NCBI GenBank assembly: GCA_035249905.1
Contig: DATFFT010000022.1
Span: forward strand, 1-19,733
Origin: JAOUEA01 sp035249905
Lineage (GTDB): Bacteria > Actinomycetota > UBA4738 > HRBIN12
Direction of reading: 5' to 3'
Length of the DNA: 19,733 nt
Shown: positions 8,221 to 14,283 of the stretch, one piece after another
Position numbering within the stretch: position 1 is the stretch's first letter
Layout of the letters: every line of letters begins with the position of its first letter
Notes under the pieces: model-generated
What the model saw: the letters and a program-made list of their open reading frames with translations, nothing else
Databases searched by the model: none
What the model was told of the DNA's origin: nothing
Position numbers and translations under genes: made by a program

Positions 8221-9027
8221 ATGACGACCGACCACATGCGAGCGTTCCGCTTCCAGGAGGAGGTGTTGGCCCGCACCAGCACGCGCACGATGCCGCTCCC
8301 GTGGGGGACCGCGTACTTCAACGACGACTTCCCGCTGCGCTACGACGCGAACATGGCGATCGCGGACCGCCCGCTGGGCGGCGCGACCGCCGACGACGTC
8401 GCGGGGGCGCTCGACGACGCATATGAGGGGTTCCGTCACCGCGAGGTGGAGTTCGCCTCGGCGGTCGACGCCGATGCGATCGCCATGGGTCTGGCCGAAC
8501 ACGGGTACTCGGTGGAGGGGCTCGTCGTCATGGTGCTCCGCCGCGGGTCCGATCGTGAGTCCGACCTCGCCGCGACCGAGGAGCTCACCTTCGACGACTA
8601 CCGCCCGCTGAGCCTCGAGATCCACGCGCGTCAGCCGTGGAGCAGCGATCCCGCGGTGGCGCAGAGCATGGCCGAGTTCCGCAAGGTGCTCGCCGACGGC
8701 ATCGGCGCCCGGTTCTTCGGCCAACGTGTCGACGGCGCCCTCGCAGGCTCGTGCGAGCTCTACGTGATGGGGGACACCGCTCAGATCGAGGACGTGAACA
8801 CGCTGGAGGAGTTCCGGGGCCGTGGGATCGCGCGCAACGTCGTGCTCCGGGCGGCGCGGGAGGCGAGCGAAGCTGGCGCCTCGTTCGTGTTCCTGTTCGC
8901 CGACGTCGACGACTGGCCCCGTCACCTCTATTCGCGGCTGGGGTTCGACGACGTCGGGCAGAGCCGGCTGTTCATGCGCACCCCCGAGGGCGACACGTCG
9001 GGCCGGCCGGAGAACGCTTCGCCGTGA
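8221..9027 (+). CDS. GNAT-family N-acetyltransferase
   Basis: A 268-residue cytoplasmic protein whose second half is a GNAT fold. The acetyl-CoA pyrophosphate-binding motif is EEFRGRGIARNVV at about residues 196-208. It is preceded by the strand ALAGSCELYVMGDTAQIEDVNT and followed by ASFVFLFADVDDWPRHLYSRLGFDDVG, the typical C-terminal GNAT signature. The N-terminal half (about 1-115) is probably a degenerate GNAT-like or substrate domain, as in other actinobacterial two-domain acetyltransferases. The acceptor substrate cannot be deduced. The ATG is supported by a -10 element nine bases upstream. A strong hairpin at the stop suggests a monocistronic unit. Confidence 0.85.
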   Translation: MTTDHMRAFRFQEEVLARTSTRTMPLPWGTAYFNDDFPLRYDANMAIADRPLGGATADDVAGALDDAYEGFRHREVEFASAVDADAIAMGLAEHGYSVEGLVVMVLRRGSDRESDLAATEELTFDDYRPLSLEIHARQPWSSDPAVAQSMAEFRKVLADGIGARFFGQRVDGALAGSCELYVMGDTAQIEDVNTLEEFRGRGIARNVVLRAAREASEAGASFVFLFADVDDWPRHLYSRLGFDDVGQSRLFMRTPEGDTSGRPENASP

Positions 9028-9050
9028 GCGAAGCGCGGACATGCGGTCCG
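9015..9050 (+). terminator. Tandem hairpins at the GNAT stop codon
   Basis: CGCTTCGC (9015-9022) pairs perfectly with GCGAAGCG (9028-9035); the TGA stop lies in the CGTGA loop. A second hairpin follows at once: CGGAC (9036-9040) with GTCCG (9046-9050). No T-run is present, but actinobacterial terminators often lack one. The pair separates the GNAT gene from the eno promoter at 9087. Confidence 0.6.
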
Positions 9051-9086
9051 GTCTAGGGAAATCCATGGCAGCCGAGCGTCGTCGGA

Positions 9087-9092
9087 TACCAT
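9087..9092 (+). promoter_or_regulatory. -10 element TACCAT, leaderless promoter of eno
   Basis: GGATACCAT ends 9 nt before the eno ATG. No Shine-Dalgarno fits between, so the transcript probably starts at or next to the start codon. The -35 region has no recognisable hexamer. Confidence 0.6.
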
Positions 9093-9101
9093 CATCGTCC
9101 G

Positions 9102-10394
9102 ATGTCGTCCATCGCTTCCCTGCAGGCCCGCGAGATCCTCGATTCGCGCGGCAACCCGACCGTGGAGGTCGACGCCTGGCTCACCGACGGCGCGTTCGGA
9201 CGTGCGGCGGTGCCGAGCGGCGCCTCGACCGGTGAGCACGAAGCCCTCGAGCTGCGCGACGACGACGCGGCGCGGTTCGGCGGCAAGGGTGTGCTCGGGG
9301 CGGTGGCGAACGTGAACGGACGCATCGCGGACGCCCTCGAGGGGGCCGACGCGCAGGACCAGCGCGGGATCGACGCGACGCTGTTGGCCCTCGACGGAAC
9401 CGACTCGAAGTCCGAGCTCGGGGCCAACGCGATGCTGGGCGTTTCGATGGCGGTCGCGAAGGCCGCCGCCGAGTCAAGCGGCGTGCCCCTCTGGCGGTAC
9501 CTCGGCGGGCCGAACGCCCACGTGCTGCCGACCCCGATGATGAACGTGATCAATGGCGGGGCGCATGCCGGCAACGAGCTCGAGCTGCAGGAGTTCATGG
9601 TGATGCCCGTGGGCGCCGCATCGTTCGGGGAGGCGATCCGGTGGGGCGTGGAGTGCTTCCATGCGCTCAGGGCGCTGCTGCACGCCGAGGGGCTGGCCAC
9701 CGGTGTCGGCGACGAGGGCGGGTTCGCGCCCGAGATCGCCACCGCCGCCGAAGCCCTCGAGTGGCTCCTGCGCGCGATCGAGCAGGCCGGGCTCACGCCG
9801 GGTGACGAGGTCGCGCTCGCGATGGACCCGGCCACCAGCGAGCTTCGCACCGACGACGGCCGGTACCGGCTCGAGGGCGGCGAGCGGACCGCCGGCGAGA
9901 TGATCGCGTTCTGGGCCGACCTGGTCGACCGATTCCCGATCGTGTCGATCGAGGACGGCCTCGACCAGGACGACTGGGAGGGATGGGCCGATCTCACGCG
10001 TGAGCTCGGGCCGCGCGTGCAGCTCGTCGGCGACGACCTGTTCGTGACGAACGGCGAGCGGCTCGAGCGCGGTATCCGCGAGGGCGTCGCGAACTCGATC
10101 CTGATCAAGGTGAACCAGATCGGATCGCTCACCGAGACGCTCGACACGATGGCTCTCGCCACGAGCAACGGCTACACGAGCGTCGTCTCGCATCGCAGCG
10201 GCGAAACCGAGGACACCACGATCGCCGATCTCGCGGTCGCGACCAACGCGGGACAGATCAAGTCGGGCGCGCCGAGCCGGGGTGAGCGCACCGCGAAGTA
10301 CAACCAGCTCCTGCGCATCGAGGAGGAGCTCGGCGACACCGCGCGGTATCGAGGTGGCCGGTCGCTCTCAGGCGCGCCTCCGGGGGTCGCCTGA
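9102..10394 (+). CDS. eno: Enolase (phosphopyruvate hydratase)
   Basis: Enolase converts 2-phosphoglycerate to phosphoenolpyruvate in glycolysis. The 430-residue length is standard. Signatures include LDSRGNPTVEVD and PSGASTGEHEALELRD at the N-terminus, the catalytic-loop GDEGGFAPE, the metal ligand in SIEDGLDQDDW, VGDDLFVTN, the catalytic-lysine segment ILIKVNQIGSLTET, SHRSGETEDTTIADLAV and the C-terminal GAPSRGERTAKYNQLLRIEE. All key residues of the family appear intact. Its place after mazG and before the FtsB-like gene matches mycobacteria. The FtsB gene begins 3 nt after the stop, so the two share a transcript driven by the leaderless promoter. Confidence 0.99.
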   Translation: MSSIASLQAREILDSRGNPTVEVDAWLTDGAFGRAAVPSGASTGEHEALELRDDDAARFGGKGVLGAVANVNGRIADALEGADAQDQRGIDATLLALDGTDSKSELGANAMLGVSMAVAKAAAESSGVPLWRYLGGPNAHVLPTPMMNVINGGAHAGNELELQEFMVMPVGAASFGEAIRWGVECFHALRALLHAEGLATGVGDEGGFAPEIATAAEALEWLLRAIEQAGLTPGDEVALAMDPATSELRTDDGRYRLEGGERTAGEMIAFWADLVDRFPIVSIEDGLDQDDWEGWADLTRELGPRVQLVGDDLFVTNGERLERGIREGVANSILIKVNQIGSLTETLDTMALATSNGYTSVVSHRSGETEDTTIADLAVATNAGQIKSGAPSRGERTAKYNQLLRIEEELGDTARYRGGRSLSGAPPGVA

Positions 10395-10397
10395 GAC

Positions 10398-10838
10398 ATG
10401 AGCTCAGCGGTCCCTTCCCCGACCGCCGCGACGAGGAGCGCATCGCGCGACTCCTCTGCGGCCCACCGGTCCGGCGAACGCCGCGAGACCTCGTGGCGCC
10501 GCGAGAACGGCCGGCACGAGCTCGTCCGTGGGGGCATCTCGCACCCTCGGCTCACCGCCCGGGCGGCCGTGCTCGCCGTGGTCTCGCTGATCCTGCTCAC
10601 GCTGGCGGTCGCGCCGCTGCGAACCCTGATCGATCAGCGGGACACCCTGGGGCAGCTCGAGCGTCAGGCCGAAGATCTCGATCGTCGGAACGCCCGGCTG
10701 GAAGCCCGCATCGACAAGCTCAACGATCCCAGCTATCTGGATCGGCTCGCCCGCGAGTGCCTCGGCATGGTTCGTCCCGGCGAGACGGCGTTCGTCATGG
10801 TGCCCAAACACGGCCCCCCGCCCCCCAACCGCTGCTGA
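10398..10838 (+). CDS. FtsB/DivIC-like septum formation initiator
   Basis: A 146-residue single-pass membrane protein of the divisome. A basic, low-complexity cytoplasmic N-terminus (about 1-52) precedes one transmembrane helix (about 55-73, AAVLAVVSLILLTLAVAPL). An extracytoplasmic coiled coil follows (about 77-110, TLGQLERQAEDLDRRNARLEARIDKLNDP). The family-typical end is DPSYLDRLARECLGMVRPGETAFVM. FtsB/DivIC proteins bridge FtsL and FtsQ/DivIB during septal peptidoglycan synthesis. The position directly after eno corresponds to Rv1024 in M. tuberculosis. There is no obvious terminator hairpin in the 24 nt before the convergent gene. Confidence 0.9.
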   Translation: MSSAVPSPTAATRSASRDSSAAHRSGERRETSWRRENGRHELVRGGISHPRLTARAAVLAVVSLILLTLAVAPLRTLIDQRDTLGQLERQAEDLDRRNARLEARIDKLNDPSYLDRLARECLGMVRPGETAFVMVPKHGPPPPNRC

Positions 10839-10862
10839 GCCCTTCCGAACCCTGCCGAACCG

Positions 10863-11720
10863 TCACGCGTCGCCGAACGCGATCATCGAGGATTCCGCGA
10901 TCTGCTCGTAGCCCAGCCGGCGGTAGATCGCGTTCGACGTGGGGTTGCCGAGGTCGGTATAGAGGAAGCACGCCTCGGCACCCCCGGAGAGCATCTCCGC
11001 GCTCACGTGAGCCACGAGGTTCGAGGCGTAGCCGCGACCGCGGTGTTCGGGCGGGGTATACACCGGGCCGATGCGGGCGCCCCCGGGGATACGGCTCCAG
11101 CCGGTGAGCGAGACGGGGGTCCCCCCGTCGTCCCAGATCGTGAGTCCGGCCCTGCTCCCCGGATCCAGCCGCGCCGAGAGGTCCCGGTCGGCGAAGCCCT
11201 CGTCGCGGATGGTCGCCTGCAGCGCCTCGCGCTCGAACGCACGGAACCACGCGAAGAGCATGCCCCGGTCCTTTTCGGTGGCCGGCCGAGGTGCGCCGGC
11301 GGTGGGGCGGGAAGGCTCGAGGGAGGTCAGCACGAACACGCCTTGACCGAGGGCGAGCCGCCAGGGCGCTCCGGTGGCCGCGGTCCACGCGTCGGCGAAC
11401 CGGCTCGCCCACGGCTCGTTCGCCGTCACGCCCGGAAGTCCCGGCCGAGCCTCGGTGAGCGCGGCGACGAGCGCCGGGACGGCTCCGTCGTCGAGCGGAT
11501 CGGCGAGGACCGCGGGGTAGGGCGGCGTCACGAGCGCGGCGCCGACGACCTCTCCGTCTTGCCCCGCCGTCCAGAAGAACGCCTCGTCGTAGGCGCCCGG
11601 GCGGTCCACGAGCCGCTGCGCGATGCCGAGCGCGAGGTTATTGGCGGCCGGATCCTTCCCCAGCAGGGGCCCCGCGTTCCGGAGGAAGGCGGCGGCGTCG
11701 GGAAGGGCGACGACCTCCAT
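10863..11720 (-). CDS. Two-domain GNAT-family N-acetyltransferase
   Basis: A 285-residue cytoplasmic acetyltransferase. The C-terminal half carries the acetyl-CoA motif TPPEHRGRGYASNLVAHVS (about 220-238) and the closing segment CFLYTDLGNPTSNAIYRRLGYEQI typical of the family. The N-terminal half (ALPDAAAFLRNAGPLLGKDPAANNLALGIAQRL) matches the helical leader domain of actinobacterial GNAT proteins that end in TDLxNPTSN. The substrate is unknown. The ATG at 11720 lies 4 nt after the stop of the HTH gene, so the two form an operon read from the palindrome-controlled promoter. A longer frame upstream would overlap the HTH gene and is rejected. Confidence 0.88.
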   Translation of the reverse strand: MEVVALPDAAAFLRNAGPLLGKDPAANNLALGIAQRLVDRPGAYDEAFFWTAGQDGEVVGAALVTPPYPAVLADPLDDGAVPALVAALTEARPGLPGVTANEPWASRFADAWTAATGAPWRLALGQGVFVLTSLEPSRPTAGAPRPATEKDRGMLFAWFRAFEREALQATIRDEGFADRDLSARLDPGSRAGLTIWDDGGTPVSLTGWSRIPGGARIGPVYTPPEHRGRGYASNLVAHVSAEMLSGGAEACFLYTDLGNPTSNAIYRRLGYEQIAESSMIAFGDA

Positions 11721-11724
11721 CGTG

Positions 11725-11937
11725 TCAGCCGGAGGCGCGTCGCGCGAACTTCTTGTGCACCGCCTGCTTGCTGACGCCGAGCGCGGCGGCGATGCCTCGC
11801 AAGCTGACGCCGGCAGCCCTGGCGCGGAGCATGTGGTGGTACTCCTCGACCTCCAGCTCACGCCGCCGCCTCGCGACCGCCGCCAACGCGGCCAGCGGAT
11901 CGTCGGGCTCGTAAGCGGCGCCCTCCAGGGTCTCCAT
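11725..11937 (-). CDS. Small helix-turn-helix DNA-binding protein
   Basis: A 70-residue protein made of a helical N-terminal part (YEPDDPLAALAAVARRRRELEVEEYHHMLRARAAG) and a helix-turn-helix at about 44-64 (VSLRGIAAALGVSKQAVHKKF) with a basic end. Small actinobacterial proteins ending in ALGVSxQAVHKK belong to a widespread HTH class. The ATG at 11937 is preferred over one at 12069: the longer version would run through the promoter and palindrome, and its extra residues look like non-coding translation. The -10 TATGTT ends 6 nt upstream, so the message is probably leaderless. It is the first gene of an operon with the GNAT enzyme and is the natural candidate to bind the palindrome and autoregulate. 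That role is inferred. Confidence 0.85.
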   Translation of the reverse strand: METLEGAAYEPDDPLAALAAVARRRRELEVEEYHHMLRARAAGVSLRGIAAALGVSKQAVHKKFARRASG

Positions 11938-11943
11938 GTGCGC

Positions 11944-11949
11944 AACATA
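11944..11949 (-). promoter_or_regulatory. -10 element TATGTT of the HTH-GNAT operon promoter
   Basis: Read on the minus strand, TTGACG (11973-11968, inside the palindrome) and TATGTT (11949-11944) are separated by 18 nt. The -10 ends 6 nt before the ATG. This is the best -35/-10 pair in the window and predicts a near-leaderless mRNA. Confidence 0.55.
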
Positions 11950-11966
11950 TGCGACCGTCTCGCGCG

Positions 11967-11986
11967 CCGTCAACCTAGGTTGACGG
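11967..11986. promoter_or_regulatory. Perfect 20-bp palindromic operator CCGTCAACCTAGGTTGACGG
   Basis: All 20 bases are self-complementary with no spacer, as expected for a homodimeric regulator's operator and not for an RNA hairpin. Its right half (minus-strand reading) contains the -35 TTGACG of the HTH-GNAT operon, so occupancy would block RNA polymerase. It lies 30 bp before the HTH start. I see no second copy in the window. Confidence 0.75.
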
Positions 11987-12058
11987 ACGGGCTCCTTGGC
12001 CAGGGACGCTCGCGTGCCCCTGTCCGGCGCGAGGAGGCCGTCGTCCCGACTCGTTCGA

Positions 12059-12087
12059 TTGACGTGCATCGGGGTTTCGCGCAGACT
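12059..12087 (+). promoter_or_regulatory. Candidate promoter of the S1-domain gene (TTGACG-N17-CAGACT)
   Basis: TTGACG (12059-12064) and CAGACT (12082-12087) are separated by 17 nt; the -35 is near consensus and the -10 weak. Transcription from about 12094 gives a leader with a small hairpin, TCCCG (12097-12101) with CGGGA (12108-12112) and loop GAAAGA, followed by the purine-rich GGGAAAGGGGA Shine-Dalgarno region at 12119-12129. Confidence 0.4.
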
Positions 12088-12152
12088 GACCGCCTGTCCC
12101 GGAAAGACGGGATCGCAAGGGAAAGGGGACGGCAGACATCGCTGAGATCGAG

Positions 12153-12500
12153 ATGGGCGCGGTGGTCGACGGCACCGTCGAACGCATCACGCCGTATGGA
12201 GCGTTCCTCAAGCTCGAGGATGGCCGCCTCGGATTGGTCCACATCTCCGAGATCGACCGCAACTACGTCAAGGATGTGCACGATCACCTCCGCGAGGGAG
12301 ACGTCGTGCAGGCCAAGGTTCGGGCGATCAAGGAAGACGGCAAGATCGACCTCTCGATCAAGGCGCTGCAGGACCCCGCCCCGCCCCGGCCGCGCCGCGG
12401 GTCCGACCCCGAGTTCGAGCAGATGCTCAAGAAGTTCATGCGCCAGAGCGAGGAACGCCTGGTCGATTACAAGCGCGCGGTCGAGCACAAGCGCAAGTAG
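12153..12500 (+). CDS. S1 RNA-binding domain protein (YabR/GSP13-like)
   Basis: A single S1 OB-fold domain fills about residues 1-70: GAVVDGTVERITPYGAFLKLEDGRLGLVHISEID, then YVKDVHDHLREGDVVQAKV and the closing KIDLSIKAL. A Pro/Arg-rich linker and a basic C-terminal helix ending KRAVEHKRK follow. Proteins of this kind (Bacillus YabR, GSP13) bind RNA or ribosomes; YabR-like genes often lie near DivIC in Firmicutes, matching the FtsB-like gene nearby. The ATG at 12153 gives 115 residues, but it is about 23 nt from the only Shine-Dalgarno. Homologues begin several residues earlier (compare MSIEVG with the upstream reading AEIEMG), so translation may start at the in-frame ATC at 12138. Confidence 0.88.
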   Translation: MGAVVDGTVERITPYGAFLKLEDGRLGLVHISEIDRNYVKDVHDHLREGDVVQAKVRAIKEDGKIDLSIKALQDPAPPRPRRGSDPEFEQMLKKFMRQSEERLVDYKRAVEHKRK

Positions 12501-12512
12501 CGATCGGCCGAC

Positions 12513-12544
12513 TCACCCGCGCGATCCCCACCCATCGCGGGTGA
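12513..12544 (+). terminator. Hairpin terminator after the S1-domain gene
   Basis: TCACCCG-(CG)-CGAT (12513-12525) pairs with ATCGCGGGTGA (12534-12544): an 11-bp stem with a two-base bulge and loop CCCCACCC, starting 12 nt after the S1 stop. An alternative pairing is a 9-bp perfect stem with a larger loop. No T-run is present. It also forms the last in-frame codons of the GNAT remnant on the other strand, so those residues are not real protein sequence. Confidence 0.6.
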
Positions 12545-12730
12545 TCTCGTAGTCGGCGTTCGGTGCATCGCCCGCGCCGATCGCGAGCATGCAGTCTCCG
12601 ACGAGCGCGTCGTCGGCGACCAGAGCCACGGCGAACTGGAACGCTTGAAGGCGGACGCGTCGCGGGGCGAGAACCGTCGCAGCCTCAGCCGCTCGGTCAC
12701 GATCGAGGTGAAGTCCGGGTCTCGCGTCAT
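12513..12730 (-). pseudogene. Decayed RimJ/RimL-type GNAT acetyltransferase (internally deleted, frameshifted, truncated)
   Basis: The 336-nt gap between the S1 and DUF501-Ppx genes holds a gene remnant. From an ATG at 12730 the minus strand reads MTRDPDFTSIVTERLRLRRF then SPRDASAF, a textbook start of RimJ/RimL-like acetyltransferases. About base 12650 the family resemblance jumps to another frame, reading FQFAVALVADDALVGDCML and AIGAGDAPNADYEI, which matches the middle of the same family (WFQFAVxL...LIGDCGL...AEIGYT). Some 50 residues that should lie between are missing, as is the whole acetyl-CoA motif and C-terminus. The remaining codons to the stop at 12513 come from the S1 terminator. 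This is recognition from motif memory, not alignment. Bases 12731-12836 show only a 12-bp palindrome (12748-12759) and no gene. Confidence 0.7.
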
Positions 12731-12836
12731 CGGCGCGCCGTCGAGGTGACGGGCCCGTCGGCGATGCCTGCCGAGATGGGGCGATCGAACAACACCCGTT
12801 GATGCTACGGGGTCGGCGGAGAGCGGCCCTGGGAAC

Positions 12837-14270
12837 ATGACGGCCATGTCCGAGCCGATGCCCACCGCACAGCGGGAGCTGCGGGCCGCCGATCTCGAGG
12901 CCGTGCGGGAGCAGCTGGGGCGTGAGCCCACCACTCCGTTCGTCGTCGTGGCGCGGTGTACCGGCGGGCATCCGCTCGTGATCCGGAACGCACCGCTCGA
13001 TGCGGACGGCGACCCCTTCCCCACCACGTACTGGCTCACCTGCCCCGAGGCGGTCAAGGCGGTCTCGCGCGTCGAGTCGCAAGGCTCCATCGGCCGGCTG
13101 AACGACCGTCTTCGCATGGACGTCGGGTTCCGGGAAGCCGTGGGAGCGGCGCACGCCTCGTACGCGCGCGACCGAGCCGCCGACCTGGCCGAGGCGGGTG
13201 AGTGGGGCGGTGTGGCGGGAACGGCCATGGGCATCAAGTGCCTCCACGCCCACTACGCGTTCCGGCTGGCCGGTGGCGAGGACCCGGTGGGTGCATGGAC
13301 GGCCGAACACGTCGAGCCGGTGCACGCCGAGGGGCGGTCCGGGCGCGTGGCCGCGATCGACCAGGGCACGAACTCGATCCGGCTGCTGGTGCTCGAGCCG
13401 AGTGAGGTTCCGAGCGAAGCTCCGACCGAGCTCGCGCGAGACATGGTGATCACGCGGCTGGGCCGCCACGTCGATCGCACGGGCCGGCTCGATCCCGAGG
13501 CGCTCAGCCGCACGATCGAGGTGCTGGGAACGTTCTGCCGCCGGGCCCGCGCGCTCGGCGCCGAACGCATCCGCGTCGGCGCCACGAGCGCGATCCGTGA
13601 TGCCGAGAACCGCGAGGGATACGCGGTCGCGGTGCGCGACCTCTCCGGTTCGGAGCTCGAGGTGATCACCGGGGAGCAGGAAGCCGCCCTCTCGTTCCTC
13701 GGTGGCACGCACGGCCTCGATGCGGCCGACGGGCCGTTCGTCGTCCAGGACATCGGTGGCGGCTCGACCGAGTTCGTCGTCGGATCTCGGCCTGGGGTGG
13801 CCCAGCGCTCGATCTCGACGCGCATGGGCAGCGTGCGCATGACCGAGCGGCATCTGCGACACGACCCGTCCACCGACACCGAGCTCGATGCCATGGAAGC
13901 CGACATCGCCGCCGTGCTCGACGAGGTCGAGGCGACCGTGCCGTTCGCCGGCGCCCGCACGTTCGTCGCCGTCGCGGGCACCGCCACCACCGTGCAGGCG
14001 ATCGCGCTCGGACTCGAACGCTACGACCCGGATCGGATCCATCGCACCTGGCTCGCGCGCGATCGCGCCGAGCAGGTGCGCGGCGCCCTCGCCGAGATGA
14101 CGAATGCGGAGCGGGCGGCCCTGCCGGTCATGGCGCCCGGCCGCGGCGACGTGATCGTCGCCGGCGCCGAGATCCTCGTGGCCACGATGCGCCGGTTCGG
14201 CATTGAGCGGGGGCTCGTCAGCGAGTCCGACATCCTCGACGGCTTGGCCCTCGAGATGCTCGGCCGGTAG
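12837..14270 (+). CDS. DUF501-Ppx/GppA fusion protein (exopolyphosphatase family)
   Basis: One 477-residue frame joins two proteins that are separate neighbours in mycobacteria (Rv1025 and ppx2). Residues about 17-162 are DUF501: PFVVVARCTGGHPLVIRNAP, the FPTTYWLTCPEAVKAVSRVE core, AHASYARDRA and GIKCLHAHYAF. Residues about 170-477 are the Ppx/GppA fold of the actin-like ATPase superfamily: VAAIDQGTNSIRLLVLE (phosphate loop 1), GATSAIRDAENREG, ITGEQEAALSFLGG, QDIGGGSTEFVVG (phosphate loop 2), RMGSVRMTERH and AVAGTATTVQAIALGL. The family hydrolyses polyphosphate or the pentaphosphate of (p)ppGpp; which applies is unknown. DUF501 function is unknown. The usual DCGTNS reads DQGTNS. An internal GTG at 13347, exactly at the Ppx start, has GAGGGG 12 nt upstream. 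Confidence 0.93.
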   Translation: MTAMSEPMPTAQRELRAADLEAVREQLGREPTTPFVVVARCTGGHPLVIRNAPLDADGDPFPTTYWLTCPEAVKAVSRVESQGSIGRLNDRLRMDVGFREAVGAAHASYARDRAADLAEAGEWGGVAGTAMGIKCLHAHYAFRLAGGEDPVGAWTAEHVEPVHAEGRSGRVAAIDQGTNSIRLLVLEPSEVPSEAPTELARDMVITRLGRHVDRTGRLDPEALSRTIEVLGTFCRRARALGAERIRVGATSAIRDAENREGYAVAVRDLSGSELEVITGEQEAALSFLGGTHGLDAADGPFVVQDIGGGSTEFVVGSRPGVAQRSISTRMGSVRMTERHLRHDPSTDTELDAMEADIAAVLDEVEATVPFAGARTFVAVAGTATTVQAIALGLERYDPDRIHRTWLARDRAEQVRGALAEMTNAERAALPVMAPGRGDVIVAGAEILVATMRRFGIERGLVSESDILDGLALEMLGR

Positions 14271-14273
14271 TCT
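14268..14273 (+). promoter_or_regulatory. -10 element TAGTCT, leaderless promoter of the cyclophilin gene
   Basis: GGTAGTCT contains the Ppx stop codon (TAG) and ends 10 nt before the cyclophilin ATG. No Shine-Dalgarno fits in the 13-nt gap between the genes, so either leaderless transcription or weak coupling is needed. Confidence 0.45.
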
Positions 14274-14283
14274 CTGCCGCCGG

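Noticed and set aside
12091..12137. S1 leader as a known riboswitch (c-di-GMP or c-di-AMP class)
   Set aside because: GGGATCGCAAGG recalls part of the c-di-GMP-I core, but the GCAAACC half and tetraloop receptor are missing; only a 5-bp hairpin is certain.
12748..12759. GACGGGCCCGTC palindrome upstream of the GNAT remnant as an operator
   Set aside because: Only 12 bp, very GC-rich, and next to a dead gene; chance cannot be excluded.
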